The position numbers and the translations under genes were made by a program. From assembly GCF_946479765.1 (NCBI RefSeq), contig NZ_CAMLHO010000023.1, forward strand, positions 1 through 60,598: DNA of 60,598 nt, read 5' to 3'. A model generated the notes under the pieces. The model saw nothing but the letters and a program-made list of their open reading frames with translations. It searched no databases and was not told where the DNA came from. Below are positions 41,456-50,588 of this stretch, piece after piece; the stretch's first letter is position 1; each line of letters starts with the position of its first letter. This stretch comes from an uncultured Aliivibrio sp. Lineage in GTDB: Bacteria > Pseudomonadota > Gammaproteobacteria > Enterobacterales > Vibrionaceae.

Positions 41456-41578
41456 TCACCTCTTAGCCCTGCCGCCTAAATCCCAATTTTTTTCAGGCGT
41501 TAAACCGGGGATTTCAGCGTAACTGAATACGCTAATAGGCAATAAAAAAGGCACAAACGTTGTGAATAATCTATTCAT
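41456..41578 (-). CDS. Short signal-peptide ORF, probably the stub of an outer-membrane protein gene
   Basis: Forty codons start at an ATG preceded by a perfect AGGAGG eight bases away. The peptide has a signal sequence (NRLFTTFVPFLLPISVFSYA) and then EIPGLTPEKNWDLGGRAKR before a TGA. The mature part looks like the first strand of a larger surface protein and stops abruptly. About 30 bases further, the same frame gives AILAYRFKMHSDSDYLVL and stop, which may be a leftover C-terminus. It is either a very small secreted peptide or, more likely, a gene gutted by deletion. Confidence 0.5.
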   Translation of the reverse strand: MNRLFTTFVPFLLPISVFSYAEIPGLTPEKNWDLGGRAKR

Positions 41579-41617
41579 CGTTCATACCTCCTATTAAAAT
41601 ATATTGATTTAGTAAGC

Positions 41618-42505
41618 TTATGCTAACTCTTTAAACTCCATCAATAATTCTTTCTGTTTTTCGTTCAGATTTGTCGGGGTTGCCACGGTAATCTCAACCA
41701 TTAAGTCTCCGGTAATTCCTTTACGGCCTTTCACGCCTTTTTCTTTCATTCGGAATTTACGACCACTTTGAGTTCCTGCTGGCACTTTAAGCTTGAAGCG
41801 ACTTTCTAGTGTTTGGATCTCAACTTCACCACCCAATGCTGCGGTAACAAAATCAGTCGTTACTGGACAAATTAAGTCATTGCCATCACGTTTTAAATGC
41901 GAGTGTGGACGGGTGTTAATTTGAATAAATAAATCACCCGCTGAACCACCAAATGTCCCAGCTTCACCTTTACCAACGAAACGGATTTTTTCACCATCAT
42001 CAATACCGGCAGGTACTTTAACGTTGATTTTTTTATTCTCACCATTAACGGGTAATTCGATTACTTGCTCACAACCATTAATAGCTTCCGCAAATTCAAC
42101 CGTTAAGTTAAATTGACGATCTTGACCTTTTTGTGAACGCTGACGACGTTGCTGAGAGAACATATCCTCAAATCCGCCATGGCTACGACCACCGCCGCCA
42201 AATGCACCACCGAAAATATCTTCAAATCCGCCATAACCTTGGCTTTGACCACCAAAGCCGCCGCCGCCCATGCCACCATTTTTAAATGCTGCATGTCCGT
42301 AGTCATCATACTGACCCCGCTTATCGGCATTTGTTAGGATTTCATACGCTTCTTTAATTTCTTTGAATTTGTCTGCTGCTTGAGCATCACCCTGATTTTT
42401 ATCTGGGTGGTATTTCATCGCAAGACGTTTATATGCTTTTTTGATCTCTTTTTCTGTGCTGCTTTTTGGCACACCAAGGACATCATAATAATCACGTTTA
42501 GACAT
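41618..42505 (-). CDS. CbpA-like J-domain co-chaperone without zinc finger
   Basis: The 295-residue protein has a J domain (5-70) with the HPD triad in KYHPDKN, a Gly/Phe-rich linker (75-120), and the two beta-barrel C-terminal substrate domains of DnaJ (about 128-290, including KVPAGIDDGEKIRF and KVPAGTQSGRKFRM). The four CxxCxGxG zinc-binding repeats of DnaJ are absent, so it is of the CbpA/DjlB type. No cbpM modulator gene is next to it. It stimulates DnaK ATPase; partners unknown. Confidence 0.87.
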   Translation of the reverse strand: MSKRDYYDVLGVPKSSTEKEIKKAYKRLAMKYHPDKNQGDAQAADKFKEIKEAYEILTNADKRGQYDDYGHAAFKNGGMGGGGFGGQSQGYGGFEDIFGGAFGGGGRSHGGFEDMFSQQRRQRSQKGQDRQFNLTVEFAEAINGCEQVIELPVNGENKKINVKVPAGIDDGEKIRFVGKGEAGTFGGSAGDLFIQINTRPHSHLKRDGNDLICPVTTDFVTAALGGEVEIQTLESRFKLKVPAGTQSGRKFRMKEKGVKGRKGITGDLMVEITVATPTNLNEKQKELLMEFKELA

Positions 42506-42528
42506 GACTTAACCTCGTCAATGAATAG

Positions 42529-42563
42529 AAACAGGCGTAAGAGAGAGCTCAAACGCCTGTTAT
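42529..42563 (-). terminator. Terminator after the decayed ABC cluster
   Basis: Stem AACAGGCGT / ACGCCTGTT with TTTCTATT after it on the minus strand, between the ATPase remnant and the J-protein gene. Confidence 0.65.
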
Positions 42564-42624
42564 TGAATAAATCTAATCAGTGAAGTTTATGTCCTATCAG
42601 ATTAAGGTCAAGATCTATCTCACA

Positions 42625-42723
42625 TTATACTGATTTATCTTCTTTTAACTGACCATCTTCAAACACAATAATGCGCTTGGCTCGATTAAATACCCGCGAA
42701 TCATGAGTTGAGAAAATAAACGT
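42625..42723 (-). pseudogene. C-terminal remnant of an ABC transporter ATPase
   Basis: In minus-strand frame, 32 codons read TFIFSTHDSRVFNRAKRI then IVFEDGQLKEDKSV and stop. This is the H-loop region (STHD) and tail of a LolD/MacB-type ATPase. The rest of that gene is missing; its reading frame starts right at the truncated permease. It marks the right edge of a deletion. Confidence 0.85.
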
Positions 42724-43069
42724 CGTTAACTTGAATGCCTCGGGTACTGCGAGCTGAGGCTATCATGCCGTTAACTAAGGTTCGGCTTGTCCATGCTTTC
42801 ACTTCTGGAGCGTGTTCTAACAAGGATGTAATTTGAGGCTCATCATCGATGACTAAATTTATATCGGGATTAATTGCATAGTTTTTTTGATGGATTTGAA
42901 TATGGCTGGTTTGCCATTGAATTGCGTTTTTTACAAGATTATCGATAATGCCATTCATAAACCCCATCATCAATATCACACCAACCATACCAAATACCAT
43001 CGCCCCTATCATGATGGAGGTACGTAATTTATTACGCCATACATTGCACCACGCCAATTTAAGCAGCAT
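42701..43069 (-). pseudogene. Truncated FtsX-type permease fused out of frame to the ATPase tail
   Basis: The first about 115 residues are a genuine permease N-terminus: KLAWCNVWRNKLRTSIMIGAMVFGMVGVI (helix 1) and part of the periplasmic domain, ending SARSTRGIQVND. It then runs into the ATPase remnant in another phase and stops after five foreign residues. Full-length members have about 400 residues. It starts with GGAGG upstream and overlaps the preceding permease by 11 bp, so it was the second permease of an operon. The joint lies around 42718-42728. Confidence 0.87.
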
Positions 43070-44288
43070 GCGAACCTCCTTTTAACGCCGAGACAATATT
43101 TAAATGATAGGTACGCCATAACGGGTAGAGTAAACACAAAAACAATAAACCGATGACAATCATAATTTGGTTAATGAACAGCCATGATCTAATTAGTACT
43201 GGAATGATAGGCTCATATCCCATTTCAAGCATCGCACTGGCGGTATCTCCGGTTAACGTAATAGGATTAATATATAAATAACCTAAGACAGGTGATGCCA
43301 TAACTAACCCGATAGTTATACCTAACAACGCAATAAATAGGGACTCAAAAACGAGCAATTTTAATAGCTGTGCTCGCCCCATTCCTGTTGCTAACATAAC
43401 ACCAAATTCACGCTGTCTTTCTAATGTCATCATCAATAACGTGGCAAAAAGAGCAAAGCCAACAATGCCATATAAAATATACATCATGATAATTCCGCTC
43501 ACCCTATCGATTTGGATCTGTTGTTCCATCTCAGGACTAAGATCATTCCACGGACGGACTGAAACCGTTGAGCCATAACCTATTTGAAGATCATTTACTG
43601 TTTGTGGTAATTGAGAAAAATCACGCGTATGAAGTACCCAAGCAGTCACTTGATTTTCAGTACTAAACAACATTGAGGCTTCTTTGATAGGTAAATAAAT
43701 CAGTTGGTTATTCAACTCTGGCATTGGGAAATGCACAATCCCTTTGATGTGATATAGACCTGCCGCAGTTTGCCCACGGTAGCCTTGCCCATAGAGCACG
43801 ACTTCATCTCCAACACCCACATTAAAAAATTGAGCAAGCCCTTCTGACAGTAAAATGGATTTGTCGTTTTCTGAGAAATAGTCCCCTTTAACCACTTTAT
43901 CAGCCAACTTTGAATAGGCATTTTCTTCTTGTGGAGCAACACCAACAACCATGACACCTTTTGATTTCTCGTTGGCGGCAGCAAGGGAAAAAGTTTCAAT
44001 TCTTGGTAGGGTAAACTCAATATTGGGTTGTTGCTTGGCAGGCTTAATGAACTCATCACTCATGGGTAATAAATCATCAATGCTTTGGCTTTCTTTAAAC
44101 TTGGGGTTTTGCAGTTGAATAAGACCCGTCGATAAACGTGCTACATTTTCAATATTAGCGGTATAACTGCCTTCTTGGATACTTCGCATCAATAACGACA
44201 ATATTAGGGCTAATGCTAAGGCAGAAGCCGTTAATAAGGTTCGTCGTTTTTGTCGCCATAGGTTTCGCCAAGCTAACTTAATAAGCAT
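43059..44288 (-). CDS. FtsX/LolE-type ABC transporter permease
   Basis: About 409 residues from the ATG at 44288, which has AGGTGG six bases before it (the frame is open from a GTG at 44297). One N-terminal helix, a large periplasmic domain (about 45-265) and three C-terminal helices in the FtsX region with ERQREFGVMLATGMGRAQLL. The family moves lipoproteins or lipids across the periplasm. Its ATPase partner is reduced to a tail, so the system is probably inactive, unless it borrows another ATPase. Confidence 0.85.
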   Translation of the reverse strand: MLIKLAWRNLWRQKRRTLLTASALALALILSLLMRSIQEGSYTANIENVARLSTGLIQLQNPKFKESQSIDDLLPMSDEFIKPAKQQPNIEFTLPRIETFSLAAANEKSKGVMVVGVAPQEENAYSKLADKVVKGDYFSENDKSILLSEGLAQFFNVGVGDEVVLYGQGYRGQTAAGLYHIKGIVHFPMPELNNQLIYLPIKEASMLFSTENQVTAWVLHTRDFSQLPQTVNDLQIGYGSTVSVRPWNDLSPEMEQQIQIDRVSGIIMMYILYGIVGFALFATLLMMTLERQREFGVMLATGMGRAQLLKLLVFESLFIALLGITIGLVMASPVLGYLYINPITLTGDTASAMLEMGYEPIIPVLIRSWLFINQIMIVIGLLFLCLLYPLWRTYHLNIVSALKGGSHAA

Positions 44289-44309
44289 GTTTACCACCTA
44301 ATCATTACA

Positions 44310-45086
44310 TTAATTACGCAATGACTTCATCTGCGCTTGAGAGAAAAATTCTTCATTAATCAAGAAATTAAAATGGGTTTTATGCGTGATCATTTCTGTT
44401 TTATTACCAGGCTTATCCGCTGGCAGCATTTCCATTCTTGTTGCAACCATACGTCCTGAAAAATCTTGAATATCATAGGTGGTCATAGTGTTGACTAATT
44501 CATCAAACTCATCGTACGATTCTACTTTACGTTGTATAAAGGTCTTCTGTGAGATCCATAGACGTACTTTACTCCATACAACGGGAGCATCTGGTTTCGC
44601 CATCGCGTCAATTACCCATACTTTCTCACCATCAATCATCTCTTCTTTGATCAGTTTATGATCATAATCGACAACAATAGAGGATTGGTTAATCAGATCA
44701 TCATTAGTAAAATCTGACCCCATCCATGATTGACCTAACATTGACGGCGCAATTTTAATCACACGTTCAATACTCGGGAGCCAGCTCCACATCTCTTTAT
44801 CACGCTTTAATGAAGCGCTTCCACGATCTTTTTCAGGACCCGTAATCAGCACCAAGGATAGATTTTTATCTTTAGTCCAACTCTTCATGCTCATGCTGCG
44901 TGTCCAATCTTGACGAATAATATTCATAGTTAGCTCGGTGTAGCTCGAATCTCCACGCATTTGTTGGTCTGACTTTGTCACTACCGTATTTGCAGTTAAG
45001 GTTTCAGCAGCAAAAACGTGTCCAACAATGCCGAAAAAAGCAAAAAACAATGTAATCTTGATAATAAGTTTAATTTTCTTTTTCAT
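44310..45086 (-). CDS. LolA-like outer membrane lipoprotein-sorting protein
   Basis: From the ATG at 45086 (GGGTG upstream) it has 258 residues: a signal peptide (KKKIKLIIKITLFFAFFGIVGHVFA), then a LolA/LppX-type beta domain with GPEKDRGSASLKRDKEMWSWLPSIERVIKI, typical of periplasmic lipid or lipoprotein carriers that work with FtsX-type permeases. It lies 12-22 bp before the permease gene and was co-transcribed with it. The gene itself appears intact. Confidence 0.83.
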   Translation of the reverse strand: MKKKIKLIIKITLFFAFFGIVGHVFAAETLTANTVVTKSDQQMRGDSSYTELTMNIIRQDWTRSMSMKSWTKDKNLSLVLITGPEKDRGSASLKRDKEMWSWLPSIERVIKIAPSMLGQSWMGSDFTNDDLINQSSIVVDYDHKLIKEEMIDGEKVWVIDAMAKPDAPVVWSKVRLWISQKTFIQRKVESYDEFDELVNTMTTYDIQDFSGRMVATRMEMLPADKPGNKTEMITHKTHFNFLINEEFFSQAQMKSLRN

Positions 45087-45193
45087 AATACACCCAGCCA
45101 TGATGTTTAATTTATAAGCATATTTTAATTGATTTATTATGATTAAATCGTGACCTCTAAGACGAAAAACAGCAAATCTCTGTCAGGGAAATG

Positions 45194-45410
45194 TCAAGAT
45201 CGGGCCATGCTAGTCATGATACGTTCAATCAATATGGTTAGTACTTTAGGTTGAAACTTTCGCTGCTTATAAACAAGGTAAGATTGTCTTAGTGGAAATT
45301 GAAGCACACAAACTCACTTCTATTTGTATTTGTGGAAACTCCACTAAAAAATCGACAATCAGATCTCTTATATACGCATTATAAAAGCGGTATGGCAGAG
45401 ACAAAAACAC
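45194..45410 (-). pseudogene. LysR-type regulator remnant with internal deletion
   Basis: Two protein-like fragments lie in different frames on the minus strand. The first reads FYNAYIRDLIVDFLVEFPQI, as in the substrate-binding domain of LysR proteins. The second reads QSYLVYKQRKFQPKVLTILI...ARS and stop (45194), as in a LysR C-terminus. The DNA-binding domain is absent. The two were probably one gene with the middle and the front removed. The plus-strand frame across this region is a shadow. Confidence 0.6.
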
Positions 45411-45443
45411 TCAACCTGTCACGAAATCATGATTATTCGTTAA

Positions 45444-45911
45444 TTAAAACCAACGCTTTACTCGATTGGTATATTCAACAAATTCGTCCCCAAACAACGC
45501 AACTAGCATTTTCTCTTCAGGTTCAATTTGAAAGCGATTCATATAAAGAACAAAGCCTAATGCACTCACCAAACCCAATGGATGTTGGGTATAAACGACA
45601 CTACTCAGCAAAGCCAGTAATAAACCAAGGTACATAGGGTTACGGGTGTATTGATAAATACCAGAGTTAACAAGTGATGAGCTGCTTTCTGGCTTGAGTG
45701 GATTAACTGTTGTTTTGGCATTTTTAAACTCTTTCACTCCCCACAATGCAATGACACCACCAAGCGTGACTAAGCTAATAACCGAAGCGTAAGTTAACCA
45801 TGGTAAATAAAATAGAGTAAATGGCATTATTTTATCAAAGCCAAATACGGTTACCATAAACAGTAGCATGACTAACGGCGGTGGAATTCTCAGTTCTAGT
45901 TTTGATAGCAT
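45444..45911 (-). CDS. Isoprenylcysteine carboxyl methyltransferase-like membrane protein
   Basis: The 155-residue protein has four to five helices and the C-terminal ICMT/PEMT signature YTRNPMYLG...EPEEKMLVALFGDEF, which binds S-adenosylmethionine. The bacterial substrate is unknown, as bacteria lack prenylated CaaX proteins; lipid or small-molecule methylation is more likely. It is divergent from yajD. Confidence 0.85.
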   Translation of the reverse strand: MLSKLELRIPPPLVMLLFMVTVFGFDKIMPFTLFYLPWLTYASVISLVTLGGVIALWGVKEFKNAKTTVNPLKPESSSSLVNSGIYQYTRNPMYLGLLLALLSSVVYTQHPLGLVSALGFVLYMNRFQIEPEEKMLVALFGDEFVEYTNRVKRWF

Positions 45912-45982
45912 TTATTCTCCTTAAAAACGTGGTATATTCTTTCCATATAATTATTGTATTAACTTTAGCAGTCGAGATTTAT

Positions 45983-46327
45983 ATGTCATCAGATTTTTAT
46001 GGCTCTAGTGCCACTTATGCCCGTCAAGAAGTTGGTTACCGTGAAAAAGCATTAAAACTGTACCCTTGGGTTTGTGGTAATTGTGCGCGTGAATTTGTCT
46101 ATTCAAACTTACGTGAATTAACGGTTCACCATAAAGATCACGATCATACTAATAACCCAAATGATGGCAGTAACTGGGAGCTTCTTTGTCTTTTCTGTCA
46201 CGATCATGAGCACTCTAAATACACAGAGCATGATCAATACGGCTCTCAAATTAAAGCCGGTGAAGATGATCATCAAGGCGCAACGCACAACCCGTTTGCT
46301 GCTTTAAAATCAATGATGAAAAAGTAA
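45983..46327 (+). CDS. yajD: HNH nuclease-family protein YajD
   Basis: The 114-residue protein matches E. coli YajD closely: YPWVCGNCAREFVYSNLREL, then TVHHKDHDH (the HH of the HNH site) and LLCLFCHDHEHSKY, with two CxxC pairs for zinc. The target is unknown. The frame is open from 45881, but the ATG at 45983 gives the E. coli-like start. Confidence 0.92.
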   Translation: MSSDFYGSSATYARQEVGYREKALKLYPWVCGNCAREFVYSNLRELTVHHKDHDHTNNPNDGSNWELLCLFCHDHEHSKYTEHDQYGSQIKAGEDDHQGATHNPFAALKSMMKK

Positions 46328-46408
46328 TTCTCATTACAGATTTATATGGCCTTTCACCTCACTGAAAGGTCATTTCTCCTTTCCTACAGTCTATATTTAT
46401 ATCTCATC

Positions 46409-47326
46409 ATGAAAATCCAAAACAGCCCAGTAACTCAGCATCAATTTAATGGTGTCGATTTCTATTTAAAGCGCGATGATAAACTTCACCCTCAATTTTC
46501 TGGCAACAAAGCTCGTAAGTTTATGGGATTGTTAGACGGTGATTTCCCTGCGATTACCACGATTATTGGCTATGGCTCACCACAGGCAAACTCATTTTAC
46601 TCATTAGCGGCACTGGCTCAATTAAAAGGCTGGCAGTTAGACTTTTACGTTGATCATATTCCCTCTTTTCTACAAGAAAATCCAAAAGGGAACTACCGCG
46701 CGGCCTTGGCATTAGGGGCAAATATAATTGCATTGAATGAGCGTGACGATGCGATAAAAAGTGACGGTACTCTTTATTCAAGTTTCGACTACATCCACCA
46801 AGTTCGACAGCCCAACGCTCATGAGTTATTTGTGCCTGAAGGGGGTCGCTGTGGTTTAGCTGAAAGTGGAGTAAAACAACTGGCGACAGAGCTTATAGCA
46901 TGGAAAAAAAAGCAAGCACTCAATTCTCTAACGGTTGCCTTACCATCGGGAACAGGAACAACGGCTTTATTTCTTCATAAGCACTTAAAAGCTCATGATA
47001 TAAAAGTGATTACTTGTGCTTGTGTCGGTGGTAATTCTTATCTTACCGAGCAATTTTTAGAGCTTGGTGAAACAGATCATCCTGAGATTCTAACGCCAAC
47101 GAAAAAACACCATTTTGGGAAGTTATATTGTCACGATTACGAGATGTGGAAAACGCTTCTCTTACAAACTGACGTTGAATTTGAACTTCTATACGACCCG
47201 CTAATGTGGCGCTGCTTGAGTGATTGGTTACCCAACAACATCAATCAGACTCTACTGTACATCCACCAAGGTGGTTTGTTAGGTAATGAAAGTATGCTAC
47301 CTCGCTACCAACGAAAATTTGATTAA
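46409..47326 (+). CDS. PLP-dependent D-cysteine desulfhydrase / ACC deaminase family enzyme
   Basis: About 305 residues from the ATG at 46409. The PLP lysine lies in SGNKARKF; GYGSPQANSFYSLAALA and LPSGTGTTALFLHKHL form the cofactor phosphate region. The family includes D-cysteine desulfhydrase and 1-aminocyclopropane-1-carboxylate deaminase; which activity applies cannot be told here. The ribosome binding site at this start is weak; the frame is open from 46346, so the start is uncertain. Confidence 0.82.
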   Translation: MKIQNSPVTQHQFNGVDFYLKRDDKLHPQFSGNKARKFMGLLDGDFPAITTIIGYGSPQANSFYSLAALAQLKGWQLDFYVDHIPSFLQENPKGNYRAALALGANIIALNERDDAIKSDGTLYSSFDYIHQVRQPNAHELFVPEGGRCGLAESGVKQLATELIAWKKKQALNSLTVALPSGTGTTALFLHKHLKAHDIKVITCACVGGNSYLTEQFLELGETDHPEILTPTKKHHFGKLYCHDYEMWKTLLLQTDVEFELLYDPLMWRCLSDWLPNNINQTLLYIHQGGLLGNESMLPRYQRKFD

Positions 47327-47368
47327 TTTATAAACGACAAAAAATGCATATTTAAGGCATACAATGAA

Positions 47369-47455
47369 ATGCTAACAAATTTAGATATGGCCTCACGCAA
47401 CCAAATTATTGTGGAAGTGGGCAATGCGATATTCAAAGAGTTCAACATAAACTAA
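47369..47455 (+). CDS. Small open frame of 28 codons, doubtful
   Basis: ATG starts a peptide (LTNLDMASRNQIIVEVGNAI...) that reads like protein, in the same phase as, and open right from, the stop codon of the desulfhydrase gene. No good ribosome binding site is seen. It may be a small protein, a gene-end remnant, or chance. Confidence 0.25.
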   Translation: MLTNLDMASRNQIIVEVGNAIFKEFNIN

Positions 47456-47505
47456 GAAACTACGTATAATCTTTCTCAATTAACTTTTAAATAGACATTA
47501 ACTAT

Positions 47506-48003
47506 ATGATCATTTTAACCACCAATTTTGGCGACATTCACATTGAGCTTAACAAAGAAAAAGCACCGGTAAGCTCAAAAAACTTCTTAAAATACTGCCA
47601 AGACGGTTTTTATGAAGGCACCATTTTCCATCGTGTTATTAAAGGTTTTATGATCCAAGGCGGTGGTTTTACTGCTGATATGCAAGAAAAAGAAATGCGT
47701 GCTCCAATTGTGAACGAAGCGAACCGTGGTTTGAAAAACTTAAACGGCACTATCGCTATGGCGCGTACTGATGCACCTCACTCTGCAACCAGTGAGTTCT
47801 TTATCAACATCGCTAACAATACTTTTCTTGATCACACTGCCACCACTAACGCTGGCTGGGGTTATACGGTATTTGGTGAAGTGACTATAGGTATGGATGT
47901 AGTTAAGAAAATTGCAAAAATTAAAACTAAATCTATCGGTGAGTTTGACGATGTTCCAAAAGAGAGTATTGTGATCGAGAAAGTGACTATTGTAGAAGAA
48001 TAA
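47506..48003 (+). CDS. ppiB: Cytoplasmic cyclophilin-type peptidyl-prolyl isomerase PpiB
   Basis: The 165-residue protein has no signal peptide and carries the cyclophilin active-site elements [13 protein letters not shown] and the following [19 protein letters not shown]. It speeds cis-trans isomerisation at proline. It closely follows the length of E. coli PpiB (164) and is monocistronic. Confidence 0.94.
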   Translation: MIILTTNFGDIHIELNKEKAPVSSKNFLKYCQDGFYEGTIFHRVIKGFMIQGGGFTADMQEKEMRAPIVNEANRGLKNLNGTIAMARTDAPHSATSEFFINIANNTFLDHTATTNAGWGYTVFGEVTIGMDVVKKIAKIKTKSIGEFDDVPKESIVIEKVTIVEE

Positions 48004-48033
48004 CAGAGCGACTGTTAACTCCACATAAACACT

Positions 48034-48063
48034 AAAAACGGTGCTGAATTTAGCACCGTTTTC
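48034..48063 (+). terminator. Terminator of ppiB
   Basis: Stem AAAACGGTGCT / AGCACCGTTTT, 30 bp after the stop codon. Confidence 0.88.
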
Positions 48064-48117
48064 GATCCCACAGATTAATCTAACGTGATAATCTGATTGA
48101 ACAATGGAGCGCCATTT

Positions 48118-49020
48118 ATGTCTTTGTCTAAAAAACTAACGTCTATTTTTGCACCTGCATTATTAATCGTAACATCAGTTGCAAACGCTGCCCTTCCTAC
48201 TCCTCCGGAAAAAATCAGCCAACCTTACCCTGATGTAAAAGTGCAAATAATCTCCTCAGCAGAAGCACTTATCAATCAATTTAAGCAACAGCAGTATCAA
48301 TTAAACACCACAATAAAGAATGACAGTCTTCCTGCTATTTTTGTAGAAAACCTACCTACTGACTTAAATTCATTGCCTGTTGAGCAGAAAACCTCAGGGT
48401 TTATCCGTTTATTGCTGCCGACCATCATTGAAGTAAATAAACATATAACAGAAGTTAGAAATGAGGTGATTTCGTTATCTAAGCAGCCGACAACGAAGTG
48501 GACTCAAGAAGAAAGCGCATGGATGAAAAACCTAATGGCATCTTATGATGTTAAGTCAAATAATGTTGACGAGTTACTTCTACGTTTAGATGTTATCCCT
48601 ATTGGTATGGTTTTAGCGCAAGGGATTGACGAAAGTGGTTGGGGAACCAGTTACTTTGCAGTAAACGGAAATAGTTTATACGGTGAGCATCTATCATCTA
48701 AAGGCGGTAAGTATTTAAGTACCCCTGGTGGGCATGTAAAAGTGGCCGCATTCGATAACCTATTCGCTGGTACTGCTCGTTATATGTATAACTTAAACAC
48801 AACCTCTGCATATAAAGATCTTTGGACTTTACGTCAGCAATTACGTCAAGATAACAAATTATCAGGCAGTGAATTAGTTCAAGCTTTATCTCACTACTCT
48901 ACGCGTGGACAAGCTTACGTTGATAATTTACGAGCGCTTATCAAGCACCATAAATTAGATAGTTTTGATACTGCTGAATTTAATACAACACCACCACTGC
49001 GTATAAAATTCACTCAGTAA
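48118..49020 (+). CDS. Bax-like glucosaminidase-domain protein (secreted)
   Basis: About 300 residues from the ATG at 48118, chosen because GGAG lies before it and a signal peptide follows (LSKKLTSIFAPALLIVTSVANA). The C-terminal half is a glucosaminidase (LytD/FlgJ-like) domain with AQGIDESGWGTSYFAVNGNSLYGEH, including the catalytic Glu. It resembles E. coli Bax, of unclear role in peptidoglycan cleavage. It acts in the periplasm or beyond. Confidence 0.87.
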   Translation: MSLSKKLTSIFAPALLIVTSVANAALPTPPEKISQPYPDVKVQIISSAEALINQFKQQQYQLNTTIKNDSLPAIFVENLPTDLNSLPVEQKTSGFIRLLLPTIIEVNKHITEVRNEVISLSKQPTTKWTQEESAWMKNLMASYDVKSNNVDELLLRLDVIPIGMVLAQGIDESGWGTSYFAVNGNSLYGEHLSSKGGKYLSTPGGHVKVAAFDNLFAGTARYMYNLNTTSAYKDLWTLRQQLRQDNKLSGSELVQALSHYSTRGQAYVDNLRALIKHHKLDSFDTAEFNTTPPLRIKFTQ

Positions 49021-49039
49021 TTCAAGATTATTTCCAATA

Positions 49040-49071
49040 AAAAAGAGGCACTCAATTGAGCGCCTCTTTTC
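49040..49071. terminator. Bidirectional terminator between bax-like gene and nupC
   Basis: Stem AAAAGAGGC-A-CTCAA / TTGAG-C-GCCTCTTTT, one mismatch, between convergent genes. Confidence 0.82.
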
Positions 49072-49096
49072 TACTTAATCAATTTACTGTGCGTTT

Positions 49097-50302
49097 CTAT
49101 AAAGAAAGAATCACACCCGCAATCGCGGCACTCATTAAGTTCGCTAATACACCCGCAGTGATTGCTCGGAAACCCATTTTAGCAATGAATGAACGACGCT
49201 CTGGCACTAAACTTCCCAAGCCACCAATCAAAATAGCCATAGTTGAGATATTAGCAAAACCACACAATGCAAAGGTAACAATCGCAATAGAATGTGGGCT
49301 TAGTTGATCTTTTACTTCCATCAATTGAATAAAGGCAACAAACTCATTTACCACGATCTTATTACCAATTAATGAACCCGCAAGGATCGCTTCGTTCCAC
49401 GGCACACCAAGTAAGAAAGCCACAGGTGCGAATACGTAACCTAGAATCAATTCAAAGCTCAGATTGAAACCGAATAAATCACCCACGTGACCTAATAAGC
49501 CATTTAATAGTGCAATCACACTTACAAATGCCAATAACGTTGTCCCCACCGCCACAGCAATGCGAAGACCTGACATTGCGCCATCAGCTAGTGCTTCAAA
49601 TACGTTCGTTGCGTGGTCGATTTCTATCGATGTAATTTCATCGTCATTATTCTCTTCATCACCCGGTGGTACCATCATTTTTGCCATCAATAAACCGGCA
49701 GGTGCAGACATGAATGCCGCTGAGATTAGAAAGTTAAGGTCCACACCTAGCGATGCATAACCAACCATCGTACCGCCAGCCACTGACGCCAAACCACAGG
49801 TCATTACCGCGAAGAACTGAGAATCACTCATGTGCTTCAAGTAAGGTTTAACGACAAGTGGTGCCTCAACCATACTTACAAAGATGTTAGCAGTCGCAGC
49901 AAGTGATTCTGCACGTCCTGTACCCAATAAGCGTTGTAAGCCACCACCAATAAAGTTAATCACTTTAGGCATAATACCAAGATGGTAAAGCGCAGAAATA
50001 AGGGCAGAGAAGAAGATGATAATACCAAGAACATTAACGGCAAATACAAAGCCGACTTTACCCGTAGCCAAACCACCAAACAAAAAGGCAATGCCCTCTT
50101 GTCCATATTCAATAACGCCCGAAACGCCTGCGGTTAGCGAGTTTAAAACTTCTTTACCTACTGGAACATACAGTACCAACAGAGCAAATAAAATTTGTAG
50201 ACCAAACGCCAAAGAAACCGTTCTTAAAGGAATATTGCGACGATCAGTAGAACATAAATAAGCAAATAGTAAAATGGCAAAAATACCAAGGAAAGATGTC
50301 AT
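49097..50302 (-). CDS. nupC: Concentrative nucleoside transporter NupC
   Basis: The 401-residue protein of the CNT family matches NupC length. It has three N-terminal helices and a core with the conserved GGGLQRLLGTGRAESLAATANIF and EAPLVVKPYL, then VAGGTMVGYASLGVDL. It takes up nucleosides with protons or sodium. It is transcribed alone, and its C-terminal end is hydrophobic as in the family. Confidence 0.93.
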   Translation of the reverse strand: MTSFLGIFAILLFAYLCSTDRRNIPLRTVSLAFGLQILFALLVLYVPVGKEVLNSLTAGVSGVIEYGQEGIAFLFGGLATGKVGFVFAVNVLGIIIFFSALISALYHLGIMPKVINFIGGGLQRLLGTGRAESLAATANIFVSMVEAPLVVKPYLKHMSDSQFFAVMTCGLASVAGGTMVGYASLGVDLNFLISAAFMSAPAGLLMAKMMVPPGDEENNDDEITSIEIDHATNVFEALADGAMSGLRIAVAVGTTLLAFVSVIALLNGLLGHVGDLFGFNLSFELILGYVFAPVAFLLGVPWNEAILAGSLIGNKIVVNEFVAFIQLMEVKDQLSPHSIAIVTFALCGFANISTMAILIGGLGSLVPERRSFIAKMGFRAITAGVLANLMSAAIAGVILSL

Positions 50303-50588
50303 GATAAAAACCTGTACTATCGAAAATGAGCTTGCATTTTAATGCGCAAAGGTTTGCGTGCAAGTCGGGTTTGCTAACACTCCGTTAATGAGACTTAGAT
50401 CACGCTTTGTGTAAATATCTTAACTCGTTGATTTATAAAATAACAAGGAAATATATGACTGGTATTGTTGCCATATGGAAAATATATTTATTTCAAGGTT
50501 GACAATGAACTTAATTCATTGATTAAAAAGACATCATTGCGCTGTATTTAATTTAATCAATGACTATATTGAACGCATCATTCTTTGA

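Noticed and set aside
45299-45637. 112-codon plus-strand frame
   Set aside because: Half of it is antisense to the ICMT-like gene and the rest is antisense to LysR-like remnants, which explain the region better.
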